NCBI GenBank assembly: GCA_963765265.1
Contig: CAVXVN010000006.1
Coordinates: 1 to 64,000, forward strand
DNA length: 64,000 bases
Direction of reading: 5' to 3'
Source: Bacillus_BD sp963765265
GTDB lineage: Bacteria; Bacillota; Bacilli; Bacillales; Cytobacillaceae
Part shown: one piece after another, positions 31,447 to 40,904 of the stretch
Numbering within the stretch: the stretch's first letter is position 1
How the letters are laid out: each line of letters begins with the position of its first letter
Translations under genes and position numbers: made by a program
Notes under the pieces: generated by a model
What the model was told of the DNA's origin: nothing
Database searches by the model: none
Seen by the model: only the letters and a program-made list of their open reading frames with translations

Positions 31447-34400
31447 ACGTATGAAAGAAAAAATTCTTATCATGGACGGTGCCATGGGTACGATGTTACA
31501 AAAAGCCAATCTTTCAGCTGATGACTTCGGTGGAGAAGAATTAGAAGGCTGCAATGAAAATTTAAACATCACCCGACCAGATGTCATTGAAAAGATCCAT
31601 CAACAGTATTTAGAAGCTGGTGCGGATATGATTGAAACCAATACCTTTGGAGCAACACGAATTGTTCTTGATGAGTATGGACTAGGTGAAAAAGCATATG
31701 AAATTAATAAAATTGCTGCAGAAATTGCTAAAAATGCAGCAAACAGATATACAACTCTATCTTGGCCGAGATTTGTTGCAGGTTCCATGGGACCGACAAC
31801 AAAAACATTAAGTGTCACAGGTGGAATTGCATTTGAAGAACTAATTAATCATTATGAAGAACAAGCTCGAGGTTTAATCGATGGCCATGTTGATGCCCTT
31901 CTATTAGAAACCAGTCAAGATTTACTAAATGTAAAAGCTGGGTTTATCGGTATTGAACAAGCCTTTGAAAAAACAGGTATCACTCTTCCGCTAATGATTT
32001 CAGGAACCATTGAACCAATGGGCACTACATTGGCAGGACAATCCATTGAGGCATTCTACATTTCAGTTGAGCATATGAATCCGATATCGGTTGGATTAAA
32101 CTGTGCAACAGGACCCGAATTTATGCAAGATCATATTCGCACCCTTTCTGATCTTTCCTCTATCGCTGTAAGTTGTTACCCAAATGCAGGGCTACCTGAT
32201 GAAGAAGGAAATTATCATGAAACTCCAGAATCACTTGCACAAAAATTGGAAGGTTTTGCTTCAGAGGGTTGGCTTAACGTTGTAGGAGGCTGCTGTGGAA
32301 CGACCCCTGAGCATATTCAAGCCCTTTCAGAAACAATGAGGAACTATCAGCCAAGACGCCCTAAAGACCTTCATCTTCACATGGTATCGGGAATTGAACC
32401 ATTCATTTATGATGATCCACAACTACGACCAATTATGGTTGGTGAACGGACAAACGTCATTGGCTCTCGAAAGTTTAAACGCCTTATTGCTGAAGGGAAA
32501 TTTGAAGAAGCTGCTGAAATTGGTAGAGCTCAAGTAAAACGAGGGGCACATGTAATTGATATGTGTCTAGCTGACCCTGATCGTGATGAAATAGAAGATA
32601 TGGAAAATTTCATTAAAGAACTCGTCAAAAAAGTAAAGGTTCCACTTGTGATCGATTCCACCGATGATGCGGTTATTGAAAAGGCCCTCTCCTATTCACA
32701 AGGGAAAGCCATTATCAACTCAATCAATCTTGAAGATGGAGAAGATCGCTTCAAGGCCATCACTCCACTTATTCATAAATATGGTGCTGCTGTTGTAGTT
32801 GGTACCATTGATGAAAAAGGAATGGGAGTTAGTGCAGAAAAGAAATTAGAAATTGCCGAGAGATCATATCAGCTATTAGTGGAGAAATATGGTATTCCTC
32901 CACAAGATATTATCTTTGACCCACTTGTATTCCCAGTAGGAACAGGTGATGAACAGTATATTGGCTCAGCAAAGGCAACTGTTGACGGGATCCGTTTAAT
33001 TAAAGAAAGATTCCCTGAAGTTCAAACGATTCTTGGTGTAAGTAATGTATCATTTGGACTTCCACCAGTTGGTAGAGAAATCTTAAATTCAGTCTTCTTA
33101 TACCATTGCACACTAGCAGGGCTTGATTATGCGATCGTTAATACAGAAAAGTTGGAAAGATTTGCTTCCATTTCAAAAGAGGAAGTTGCAATGGCTGAAA
33201 AACTCCTTTTTGATACAACGGATGAATCGTTAGCAAAGTTTACTGAATTTTACCGTGGCAAGAAAAAAGAAACAAAAAGTACCCTTCCGGACATGACTTT
33301 AGCGGAACGACTATCCTACTATGTTCTCGAAGGTACGAAAGAAGGCTTAATTCCTGATTTAGAATTGGCTTTAAAAGAGTACCCAGCACCACTTGATATT
33401 ATTAATGGTCCTTTAATGGATGGTATGAAGGAAGTCGGTCGCCTTTTTAATGAGAACCAGTTAATTGTTGCTGAAGTCCTGCAAAGTGCAGAAGTCATGA
33501 AAGCATCTGTTGCGCATTTAGAACCGCATATGGAAAAGAATGATACTTCTGCTGCAAAGGGAAAGATTGTTTTAGCGACTGTAAAAGGTGATGTGCATGA
33601 TATCGGGAAAAACCTTGTCGATATTATTTTAAGTAATAATGGTTATGAAGTAATCGACCTTGGCATTAAAGTCGCTCCCGCTGAATTAGTTGAAACAATC
33701 AAAAGGGAAAAACCAGATATGGTTGGATTATCGGGTTTACTTGTAAAATCTGCTCAACAAATGGTTATCACTGCTCATGATATGAAGCAAGCTGGGATTA
33801 ATGTACCGATTTTAGTTGGTGGAGCTGCCCTGTCACGGAAATTTACAGATACAAAAATCTCAAAGGAATATGACGGTCTCGTTCTTTATGCAAAAGATGC
33901 GATGGTGGGGCTATCACTCGCAAACCAGCTTCAAGATCCTATTGAATATGAAAAACTCGTACAAGCAAAAATAGAAAAAGAAACTGCGGCTCCGCTTCCT
34001 GCTTACGAGAGACCATCTAGTTCAGTTGCTGTGAAAGTACGGAAAAAAGTCAATACAGATGCACCTGTATTTGTACCTCAGGATACAAAAAGGCATTTGT
34101 TAAAGTCCTATTCTCTTTCACATGTTGAACCTTATATTAATAAGCAGACATTAATCGGTCATCATCTTGGCTTAAAAGGGAAACTTGCAAACCTTCTTAA
34201 GGAAGGCGATGAAAAAGCGATTAAATTAAATGATATGGTCAATGGTTTAATGCAAGATGCTACACAGAATGGTTGGATTACTCCTTCTGCAGTCTATCAA
34301 TTTTTCCCAGCTCAATCTGATGGAGATACTGTTCTAATTTACGATCCCGAAAATCCAGGGAAAATCATTGAAACATTTGAATTTCCAAGACAGGATTCAG

Positions 34401-34867
34401 ATCCATATCTATGCTTAGCTGACTTTCTAAAGCCAGTATCTAGTGGTCAAATGGATTATATATCTTTCTTTGCCGTCACAGCTGGAAAAGGTGTTCGACA
34501 AATAGCTGAAAAATTGAAAAACGAAGGTCGTTTCTTAGAAAATCATGCGTTGCAAGCATTAGCATTAGAAACGGCAGAAGGATTGGCTGAACTTATTCAT
34601 CGCCAAATTCGTGATCGTTGGGGCTTTCCAGACTCCGTAAACTTCACAATGAAAGATCGCTTTGCTGCTAAGTATCAAGGCCAACGATTCTCATTTGGCT
34701 ATCCTGCATGCCCTGATCTTGAAGATCAGAAAAAACTATTTCGTCTTATATCGCCTGAGGATGTTGGCATCGAACTTACTGAAGGTTTCATGATGGAACC
34801 TGAAGCAAGCGTTACTGCCATTGTATTTGCACATCCTGAAGCCAGATATTTTAATGTAATGAGATAA
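31424..34867 (+). CDS. metH: cobalamin-dependent methionine synthase MetH
   Basis: 1147 residues, GTG start behind AGGAGG. Four modules in order: homocysteine-binding zinc domain (MDGAMGTMLQ; Cys in VGLNCATGP and GGCCGTTPEHI, ~1-320), pterin/methyltetrahydrofolate domain (RPIMVGERTNVIGSRKFKRL, ~345-610), the cobalamin cap plus B12 domain with the base-off ligand motif DVHDIGKN (His ~ residue 726), and the C-terminal AdoMet activation domain (YFPAQSDGD-like QFFPAQSDGD, GYPACPDLEDQ). It methylates homocysteine to methionine in the cytoplasm. The gene is intact and last in the operon. Confidence 0.95.
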   Translation: MLTTSITERMKEKILIMDGAMGTMLQKANLSADDFGGEELEGCNENLNITRPDVIEKIHQQYLEAGADMIETNTFGATRIVLDEYGLGEKAYEINKIAAEIAKNAANRYTTLSWPRFVAGSMGPTTKTLSVTGGIAFEELINHYEEQARGLIDGHVDALLLETSQDLLNVKAGFIGIEQAFEKTGITLPLMISGTIEPMGTTLAGQSIEAFYISVEHMNPISVGLNCATGPEFMQDHIRTLSDLSSIAVSCYPNAGLPDEEGNYHETPESLAQKLEGFASEGWLNVVGGCCGTTPEHIQALSETMRNYQPRRPKDLHLHMVSGIEPFIYDDPQLRPIMVGERTNVIGSRKFKRLIAEGKFEEAAEIGRAQVKRGAHVIDMCLADPDRDEIEDMENFIKELVKKVKVPLVIDSTDDAVIEKALSYSQGKAIINSINLEDGEDRFKAITPLIHKYGAAVVVGTIDEKGMGVSAEKKLEIAERSYQLLVEKYGIPPQDIIFDPLVFPVGTGDEQYIGSAKATVDGIRLIKERFPEVQTILGVSNVSFGLPPVGREILNSVFLYHCTLAGLDYAIVNTEKLERFASISKEEVAMAEKLLFDTTDESLAKFTEFYRGKKKETKSTLPDMTLAERLSYYVLEGTKEGLIPDLELALKEYPAPLDIINGPLMDGMKEVGRLFNENQLIVAEVLQSAEVMKASVAHLEPHMEKNDTSAAKGKIVLATVKGDVHDIGKNLVDIILSNNGYEVIDLGIKVAPAELVETIKREKPDMVGLSGLLVKSAQQMVITAHDMKQAGINVPILVGGAALSRKFTDTKISKEYDGLVLYAKDAMVGLSLANQLQDPIEYEKLVQAKIEKETAAPLPAYERPSSSVAVKVRKKVNTDAPVFVPQDTKRHLLKSYSLSHVEPYINKQTLIGHHLGLKGKLANLLKEGDEKAIKLNDMVNGLMQDATQNGWITPSAVYQFFPAQSDGDTVLIYDPENPGKIIETFEFPRQDSDPYLCLADFLKPVSSGQMDYISFFAVTAGKGVRQIAEKLKNEGRFLENHALQALALETAEGLAELIHRQIRDRWGFPDSVNFTMKDRFAAKYQGQRFSFGYPACPDLEDQKKLFRLISPEDVGIELTEGFMMEPEASVTAIVFAHPEARYFNVMR

Positions 34868-34870
34868 CAA

Positions 34871-34918
34871 GAAAAAACCGATGACTCCCTATTACGAAGG
34901 AAATCATCGGTTTTTTTC
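34871..34918 (+). terminator. met operon terminator
   Basis: AAAAAACCGATGA ... TCATCGGTTTTTTT, three bases after the metH stop. Confidence 0.92.
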
Positions 34919-34937
34919 ATTTAAACATTTTCCTGCA

Positions 34938-35111
34938 TTATAAATTTTCATTTTGCTGACCTATTTCACCCTCAGCAAGAAAAGAATTGGCTTCTTCAAG
35001 GTTATTGTGTTTATTTACTGAATCACCAACCACATTTTTAAATTTAAAAGATATTATTTCATTTTCAATTGTATTTTCCTTCTTTTTTGGAGCATCTTTC
35101 TTTTCCACCAA
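34938..35111 (-). CDS. small hypothetical protein, 57 aa
   Basis: Start placed at TTG 35111 (VEKKDAPKKKENTIE), nine bases after AAGGAG. The ATG codons at 35120/35117 touch the ribosome-binding site and are unlikely. Charged, hydrophilic, no cysteine or membrane segment; C-terminus SFLAEGEIGQQNENL. Family unknown. Confidence 0.5.
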   Translation of the reverse strand: MVEKKDAPKKKENTIENEIISFKFKNVVGDSVNKHNNLEEANSFLAEGEIGQQNENL

Positions 35112-35224
35112 ATTCATCATCTCCTTACTAAAAGGTTTAACATTCCGATTTAGGTTTATACTGGACTATTTCTATCCAAAAATAGAAATTTTTATAATAT
35201 CCTATTAAATAATAAATGACTTTA

Positions 35225-36301
35225 TTAATGAGAAGTTAGTTCCTTCTTTTTTGAACTATACTTTTCAATATGCAATTCAATTTCTTTTATAGCTGCATCG
35301 AGATCATCTGCCTGAATCATTGCAAACTCATTTTTGTACTCATTTTTCTTATAATTGTAGCGAGGATCATAATAATACTCCAATAAAATGCGAATAACCT
35401 CTTTATATTCTTTATTAAAAGCATTTTCCATCATGGACTTGTGAAGGGCATCATTTTTAAATCTTTTTTTAAGTAGCTCAAGCTTTTCTATAATAATCGT
35501 ATGAAACCATTCTTCATTAAAATTAGGTTCTACATATTCTTTAAAGATTCTCTCTACCCTTGTCTGCATAGATGCCTCTAAATATAAATTAATTCCCGTT
35601 AATTGGTTTTCATATAACTCATCAGGCTGTCCAGCTTTTCCAATTCGCTTACTTTCAGCCTCAACTAAGAAATAAGTAGAACTCTTTATCCTACAGAGAC
35701 TCTCAAATAGAAGACTATCAAATGTTTTTTGGTTATGACCATCGATTGCAAAACCAATTGTGCCAAAAAGGGAACCCCGATGTGCAGCCATTTTCTCTAA
35801 ATCTAATATAGGATATCCTTTTTTCTGAAGTTCTATTAATATTTCAGTTTTTCCAGAACCTGTCATTCCATGTAATACGATCGCTTGACCTGGTATTAAC
35901 TGAGGAATTTGTTCTAGAATATATTGTCGATAGGCTCGATATCCCCCATCTAATCGTACGGATTCAATACCAGCAAATTCAAGGAATGTAGCAACTGACC
36001 TACTCCTCATTCCCCCTCTCCAGCAGTAAATAACAGGCTGTTTATTTTCGTTGATTATTTGTTTTATTGACCCTAAAATTTCCGGTAACTTAGGAGACAC
36101 AATTTCCATTGCACGCCATTTAGCAACAGCGGATCCTTTCTCTTTGTATAAGGTCCCAACCTCTATTCTTTCTTCATTCGAAAAGATCGGGATGTTTATT
36201 GCAGTTGGAATGGAACTCTCCTCAAATTCCCCTGGTGATCGTACATCAATAGGTACACATGTATCCATTGTTAAAAGTTGTTGAACAGTAATATCTTTCA
36301 A
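35225..36301 (-). CDS. mnmH: tRNA 2-selenouridine synthase MnmH (SelU/YbbB)
   Basis: 358 residues, TTG start with GGAGG upstream. The N-terminal rhodanese domain carries the active Cys93 in VIYCWRGGMRSRS. The C-terminal P-loop domain has GMTGSGKT (145-152). The enzyme exchanges sulfur for selenium in wobble 2-thiouridine of tRNA, using selenophosphate, via a geranylated intermediate. No selD is in the window. Length and motifs are standard. Monocistronic; a weak terminator lies downstream beyond the window gap (none strong seen). Confidence 0.92.
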   Translation of the reverse strand: MKDITVQQLLTMDTCVPIDVRSPGEFEESSIPTAINIPIFSNEERIEVGTLYKEKGSAVAKWRAMEIVSPKLPEILGSIKQIINENKQPVIYCWRGGMRSRSVATFLEFAGIESVRLDGGYRAYRQYILEQIPQLIPGQAIVLHGMTGSGKTEILIELQKKGYPILDLEKMAAHRGSLFGTIGFAIDGHNQKTFDSLLFESLCRIKSSTYFLVEAESKRIGKAGQPDELYENQLTGINLYLEASMQTRVERIFKEYVEPNFNEEWFHTIIIEKLELLKKRFKNDALHKSMMENAFNKEYKEVIRILLEYYYDPRYNYKKNEYKNEFAMIQADDLDAAIKEIELHIEKYSSKKKELTSH

Positions 36302-36402
36302 AACAAAAGCCTCCGATGGTTTAATTCCATTTTATTTGATTGGTGGTTGCTGAACACAACCTATGTTTCGTTCATTTTGAAGTCGTTCCAATTCTAAAAT
36401 AG

Positions 36403-36431
36403 AAAAAGGATATTAGTTTTCCTAATACCCT
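36403..36431 (-). terminator. terminator after the HTH/unknown-domain gene
   Basis: Minus strand GGGTATTAG GAAAA CTAATATCC followed by TTTTTC. Confidence 0.8.
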
Positions 36432-36467
36432 TGTATTCCTTTTAAAATACATATTATCCATATTTAG

Positions 36468-36545
36468 TTATTCTTCATGCGACTTCTTCATCAAATCATT
36501 ACAGCGCATGCATTGTTTCAATAATTCATGTAAAGGAACGTTCAT
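36468..36545 (-). CDS. possible 25-aa peptide
   Basis: ATG 36545 to TAA 36468 starts four bases after the previous stop and lies before the terminator. It reads MNVPLHELLKQCMRCNDLMK plus five residues, with a CxxC pair. There is no ribosome-binding site of its own, so translation would rely on coupling. It may be only a chance frame. Confidence 0.3.
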   Translation of the reverse strand: MNVPLHELLKQCMRCNDLMKKSHEE

Positions 36546-36548
36546 TTT

Positions 36549-37121
36549 TTAAGAGAACTTTTTTCCTGTCAATTTAGATAGTGCACGACAAAATCTTGCC
36601 CATTCTTTTGGAAAAGTTTGTAATCCTTGACTTTTATATGTTTTCGTTTTCGTTTCTAAACATATACTCCAACACATTCCGTCAAGTATAATACCTTCCT
36701 GTTCATAGTTTAAATCCCAGTTCCATATTTTCAGGCGATATATTTCTTGTTTAAACTCATCCATACTTCCATATAAAAGAGGTTCATACTCTAATTTCTT
36801 AGTCGGATCAAAATTCCATTCAAAAAAAGTAAAGTCCTTTTTGATAAAGTCTACTTTTACGTTTCGTAAAGGACCTCCACAACCCCCAGTTTGGACATTT
36901 AATTCAATAAGCTCCTTTTCTGGAAGCAATGAAACGACATCGTTATGAACTAGAAATAAATCACTTTTTCTAGTAAGAACCGATTTGATTTGTGACAACT
37001 GAACAGGTTTACTTCTTTGTTGCATAAAAATAGGATTTTGATTGACTTCCTCGCAGATCGAAGGAATACTAGTTGGTCCTTTTTGATCAATAATATTTAG
37101 AATAAGTTCGTACATATTCAT
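36549..37121 (-). CDS. hypothetical protein with N-terminal winged-helix (HARE-HTH-like) domain
   Basis: 190 residues. Residues 1-75 (MYELILNIIDQKGPTSIPSI ... KSVLTRKSDLFLVHNDVVSL) have the layout of a HARE/winged-helix module. The C-terminal ~100 residues hold aromatic-rich motifs (RLKIWNWDLNY, LDGMCWSICLET, FPKEWARFCRAL) of an uncharacterised domain I cannot name. It is probably cytoplasmic, perhaps DNA- or nucleotide-related. The start has GGAGGAACAACATGT upstream. Confidence 0.65.
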   Translation of the reverse strand: MNMYELILNIIDQKGPTSIPSICEEVNQNPIFMQQRSKPVQLSQIKSVLTRKSDLFLVHNDVVSLLPEKELIELNVQTGGCGGPLRNVKVDFIKKDFTFFEWNFDPTKKLEYEPLLYGSMDEFKQEIYRLKIWNWDLNYEQEGIILDGMCWSICLETKTKTYKSQGLQTFPKEWARFCRALSKLTGKKFS

Positions 37122-37458
37122 ACATGTTGTTCCTCCGGTATTTTTTCCGCTAAAAGTCTATATTTATTTTGAATTTCATGAACGATTTCAAGTATAGACA
37201 ATGACCTTGAACTCTATTATACCATAAATTCTTCATTTTCTTTGTTCCTGATATATGAGATATAAAGAACAAGCCCTGTTAAACGATCATGTTGATAGAT
37301 CAACCTGATCGTTTAACAGGACCAAAGATGAAAACGATCGTGAACCAACATACTTCAAAAAACACAACCATTAATGGCTGTGCCTCTGTTATTGATAATA
37401 TGTGGAAAGACACTTTTAGATTAGAGTAAAACAAATCGTTATCTACTTAGTTTAGGTT
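37122..37458. other. intergenic with a long hairpin
   Basis: No gene apart from the hairpin at 37275-37320. The text AACCATTAATGGCTGTGCC (37366-37384) near the right end resembles an IS edge but has no partner here. Confidence 0.5.
37275..37320. repeat. 22-bp-arm hairpin
   Basis: CCTGTTAAACGATCA.GTTGAT and its complement are separated by two bases, with one mismatch. No T-tail. Same build as the hairpins at 13277, 17911 and 18679. Confidence 0.8.
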
Positions 37459-37740
37459 TTAAATATCATGTTTTGGATATTTTCCTACTACATGGATCGC
37501 CTGAATAATTTTTTTATTCATCCATTTTCGATTTTCTTCTCGATTTAATTGTTCAAAAACAAACTTTCTCCCTTCCTCACTTGTAACATAGTGTGTTGGA
37601 AGATTATTTAAACTAAGTGCAATAATATCATTTCTGCATTTTTGGCAATGGCAGAATGTTTGGTAATCAGGACTCATCATCGTAACATTTACTAACGTTG
37701 TTACAATTTCCTCCATAGCATTAATAAACCCTTTATCCAT
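37459..37740 (-). CDS. comFB: ComFB-family late competence protein
   Basis: 93 residues. The family zinc-site motif FCHCQKCRNDIIALSLNNLP with THYVTSEEG (about 29-56) is clear. In B. subtilis comFB lies between comFA and comFC; here it stands alone, and some ComFB-domain proteins bind cyclic dinucleotides. The N-terminus (INAMEEIVTTLVNVTM) also fits. The ribosome-binding site is weak. Role here is inferred from the family only. Confidence 0.8.
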   Translation of the reverse strand: MDKGFINAMEEIVTTLVNVTMMSPDYQTFCHCQKCRNDIIALSLNNLPTHYVTSEEGRKFVFEQLNREENRKWMNKKIIQAIHVVGKYPKHDI

Positions 37741-37985
37741 TATTCTGTCTCATTTCTAAAATAGATTTAATACGTTCTACCACGATATTCTTCGTTTATT
37801 ATATACATATCAACATAATCATACCATGTAAATACATAGGAAAAACACTTCTAAAAAGCTCACTATAGATATATATTGAAACTGAATAAATTGGTATACA
37901 ATGAACCATGCTATAAAGGATAGTTCCAATAGTCATTCTGTTGGATTATCAATCATTTCAGGTATCCTAACGAAGAGGTGATTCG

Positions 37986-38138
37986 ATGAGTTACAAAGAT
38001 TATTTAGATCCCCATTCTGAGCTTTTTCATCATGCTAACACAAGTCGAAAGCGCACAAAGTCCCAAGTGAATGGAGAAACACAAGAAACTCAAACTGTAA
38101 TAATTTTGAAAAGTAACCGCAAAGCACATCGTTGGTAA
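37986..38138 (+). CDS. small hypothetical protein, 50 aa
   Basis: ATG 37986 after GAAGAGGTGATTC, ends TAA 38138, with a terminator 20 bp later. It reads MSYKDYLDPHSELFHHANTS, then a basic Gln/Thr-rich stretch and ends KSNRKAHRW. Hydrophilic, basic. Family unknown; the ribosome-binding site and terminator support a gene. Confidence 0.55.
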   Translation: MSYKDYLDPHSELFHHANTSRKRTKSQVNGETQETQTVIILKSNRKAHRW

Positions 38139-38157
38139 GGATGCTGAATTGAAACAA

Positions 38158-38192
38158 AGGGGAGCTAACTTAATCAAGTATAGCTCCCTTTC
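38158..38192 (+). terminator. intrinsic terminator
   Basis: GGGGAGCTA ... TATAGCTCCC TTTCC. Confidence 0.7.
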
Positions 38193-38225
38193 CTATTATA
38201 GATATCCGCTAATTTATGTTATTAA

Positions 38226-39377
38226 TTAATTTTGTTCTCTTTCAATCGCAGTTCTTGATAATAACTGGATTGTTGCATCATCCATGGGAGGATTATGAAG
38301 CCCAGCTCTTACATCACGATAATAACGCTGCAACGGACTTTTTCGCGATAAGCTTCTAGCTCCCGTTACTCTCATTGCTAGATCAACAATTTGGATCGCA
38401 CTATTGGTTACAGCCATTTTCACTGCACCTAATTCTGAAATCATTTTTTCCTTCTCTTCCTCATTCACTTCATCCCATTTTCTTGCTATTGCATACAAAA
38501 AATGTCGTGATTTAACTAGTTCATACTCCATTTCACCTATTTTTTGCTGGACATTGTGAAGGTTAATAATCGTCCCAGTTATACTATTTGGTGAGTAGGA
38601 TTTTGCAAAACGAATCGCTTCTTTCTGAGCTGCTTGCGCAATTCCTAAATAACATGCTGGTATATGTAAAAGCCAACCGTTTGCTTTCTTTTTACTAGGA
38701 AGCTTTTCAACAAAGTCATCTGAGTCCAGGACCACATTGTTTAAAACTAAATCATGGCTACCTGTGCCACGCATCGAAATACTATCCCATGTCTCATTAA
38801 TTGAGACACCTGCATTTGATCTCGAAATTAAAAAATTACCAACTTCATCGCTTCCTTGAATCCCTGCACTAACGATAAAGTAATCAAGTACAGGTGACAT
38901 CGTTGTAAAACTTTTGTGTCCATTAATCACCCATTGATTTCCTTTTTTCGTGGCTGTTGTTTGTGGTTTCCCTCCACGTGTTGGGCTTCCAGTTCGCGGT
39001 TCCGTTGCGGCAGAATTAATAAGTGAACCCTTTTGGACGGCAGCACAAAGTTTCCTATACACGCTTTCTTCCCAAACTGCTTTTTCACCTAGATTTTTTA
39101 TGATTCCCATATGCCATCCAATTGATAAGGACGTTGCACCATCCCCTTCTGCTATCTTCTCTTGTAATTGAATGAGGTCAAGTAAAGTTATACCTTTCCC
39201 CCCCATTTAGTAGGAATGGTTAAAGATGTATATCCTGATTTAACTAAATCATTTATATTCTCGAATGGAAACGACCCTGCTTCATCGATCTCCGTGGCTC
39301 TAGTGGAAAAATCAGAAGATAATTTCCCCATCCTTATCTAATCTTTCTTCTTGTGATTGTAATTGATTAAAATTCAT
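38226..39377 (-). pseudogene. acyl-CoA dehydrogenase family protein (YdbM-like), two compensating indels
   Basis: ATG 39377 follows AAGGAGT and begins MNFNQLQSQEERLDK. An extra G at about 39335 breaks the frame; the true continuation MGKLSSDFSTRATEIDEAGS ... TIPTKWGG is in another frame, and a missing G in the G7 run at about 39198 returns to the frame GKGITLLDLIQLQ to the stop at 38226. It contains NSAATEPRTGS-type FAD/substrate strand, INGHKSFTTMS, and the C-terminal helical domain with YYRDVRAG. About 380 residues. It oxidises an acyl-CoA or related substrate using FAD; the specific substrate is unknown. Probably intact in reality. Confidence 0.8.
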
Positions 39378-39622
39378 AAAAGGACTCCTTATGGATTTGA
39401 ATTTCATATTCAAATTTTGTATAATAAATGTTTATGTATGTGACAAATAAATGACTAATCTTACTCTTATTATATTAAATGGTCCTATCATTAACAATTC
39501 CTTAGACTTTATATTTATGAAAAATATAGTCAACAATCATAATTGTGTAAAAAGTCACTTATAAACTTTTTATCTTTTGTTACAATTAAAATCAATCTAT
39601 TACTTTTATTTGGAGGTATTTT

Positions 39623-39826
39623 ATGGCTTTTGCATTGAACAATCGTCCATTAATGAAATCTACCATAATGCAACATATCCACTCACTTAGAGAACAATTG
39701 ATTCATACAGGAGTTTGCGAAGGATTAAATCACGAAAAAACAATCCAGCTCAGTCAAAAACTGGATGAGTATATTTTTTTATATCAATCATCTATCAAAC
39801 AAGACACAGATTGTCTTCCTCGATAA
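39623..39826 (+). CDS. Spo0E-like aspartyl-phosphate phosphatase
   Basis: 67 residues behind TTTGGAGGTATTTT. The family's two-helix hairpin with the signature SQKLDEYI (consensus SQxLDxLI) is present, with IHSLREQLIHTGVCEGLNH before it. Members dephosphorylate Spo0A~P and delay sporulation; whether this one acts on Spo0A is not known. Followed by a strong terminator shared with the convergent cwlC. Confidence 0.82.
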   Translation: MAFALNNRPLMKSTIMQHIHSLREQLIHTGVCEGLNHEKTIQLSQKLDEYIFLYQSSIKQDTDCLPR

Positions 39827-39877
39827 ATATCCCCATATCAATTTTTCTTCTTTGTCCAAAACCTACTCTTATTATGT

Positions 39878-39911
39878 AAAAAAAGGCAGCTGCAACAGCT
39901 GCTTTTTTTAC
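39878..39911. terminator. bidirectional terminator
   Basis: AAAAAAAGGCAGCTG CAA CAGCTGCTTTTTTT; serves the Spo0E-like gene and cwlC from both sides. Confidence 0.92.
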
Positions 39912-39914
39912 ATA

Positions 39915-40718
39915 TTATTCAATTACAATGACTGCATTTAATCCGACGGCATTTGCTCTTTCTTTTAATTCTTCAGCGTTATTTCGTACTGAAAACGCAC
40001 CAATTTGTACCTTAAACAGATTATTTTCTTGCCTTATATAGGTTTCAAAACCACTTGCTTTCGTTTTTTCCAATACTTTTTCTGCATTTGCTTTATCCTT
40101 AAAGGCACCAACTTGAACTCTAAATAGTCCATTTTCCGATGTACTTGATTGTGATGGTTGTTGGTTTGAAACATTTGCTTTTTTGGGTAAACCAAATGCT
40201 TCTGCGATTCCATATGCATGTCCTCTTGCTAGGTTTTCCAAAAAACCTGAACTTTTTAACTTACCAGCATCCTCTGAATGATCAATAAATCCATTTTCTG
40301 TTAATATAGCATCCATGTTGCTCTCCCTCAGAACATGGAAACTGGATTGCTTCAAACCGCGATCGTTAAATTGAACTTGTTTAAGAATTTTTTGATGAAT
40401 CAATTCCTGATAAGTTACGGTCGGTCTGCCTACACCTGGATAGACAAAGCTTTCAAACCCGCTTCCACCACCTGAATTAATGTGTACAGATAGAAAAAAA
40501 TCAGCATTCCAATTATTTGCTGCATTTGTACGCGCATCTAAACTAACTGTTTGATCACCTGTACGACTCATTTGAACAGAAACATTTTCATACTCAGCCA
40601 ATAAAATGTCACGAATTTGGATAGCGATCTGTAATGTGATATTTTTTTCCTCAATCCCATTTCCTACAGCACCTGGATCGGATCCACCATGACCAGGATC
40701 AATATATACTTTAACCAT
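39915..40718 (-). CDS. cwlC: N-acetylmuramoyl-L-alanine amidase, CwlC type
   Basis: 267 residues. Amidase_3 domain: zinc ligands His10 (YIDPGHGGSDPG), Glu24 (EEKN) and His79 (SVHINSG), with catalytic Glu141 (LTENGFID). Two SPOR peptidoglycan-binding repeats at the C-terminus (LFRVQVGAFKDKANAEKVLE, LFKVQIGAFSVRNNAEELKE). It cleaves the lactyl-Ala bond of peptidoglycan. B. subtilis CwlC is made by SigK and lyses the mother cell. No signal peptide is present, as in that protein. The start follows AGGTGATAAA. Confidence 0.9.
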   Translation of the reverse strand: MVKVYIDPGHGGSDPGAVGNGIEEKNITLQIAIQIRDILLAEYENVSVQMSRTGDQTVSLDARTNAANNWNADFFLSVHINSGGGSGFESFVYPGVGRPTVTYQELIHQKILKQVQFNDRGLKQSSFHVLRESNMDAILTENGFIDHSEDAGKLKSSGFLENLARGHAYGIAEAFGLPKKANVSNQQPSQSSTSENGLFRVQVGAFKDKANAEKVLEKTKASGFETYIRQENNLFKVQIGAFSVRNNAEELKERANAVGLNAVIVIE

Positions 40719-40835
40719 TTTATCACCTCACTACTTTTATATGCTAACCATCGCAAATTTGACTGTACAAATTTTATTCATCTTATGATTACTCTATGTT
40801 TAAGTTTTTTATGATTCATTTATGTTTTCAAAACA

Positions 40836-40868
40836 TAAAAAAACAGAGCACTTTTTTAGAAGTGCCTG
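40836..40868 (-). terminator. yknWXYZ operon terminator
   Basis: Minus strand GGCACTTC TAAAAAA GTGCTCTG TTTTTTT, ~40 bp after yknZ. Confidence 0.85.
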
Positions 40869-40904
40869 TATTTTTATGTTATTCGCTTACTCTATTCTAC
40901 TTTT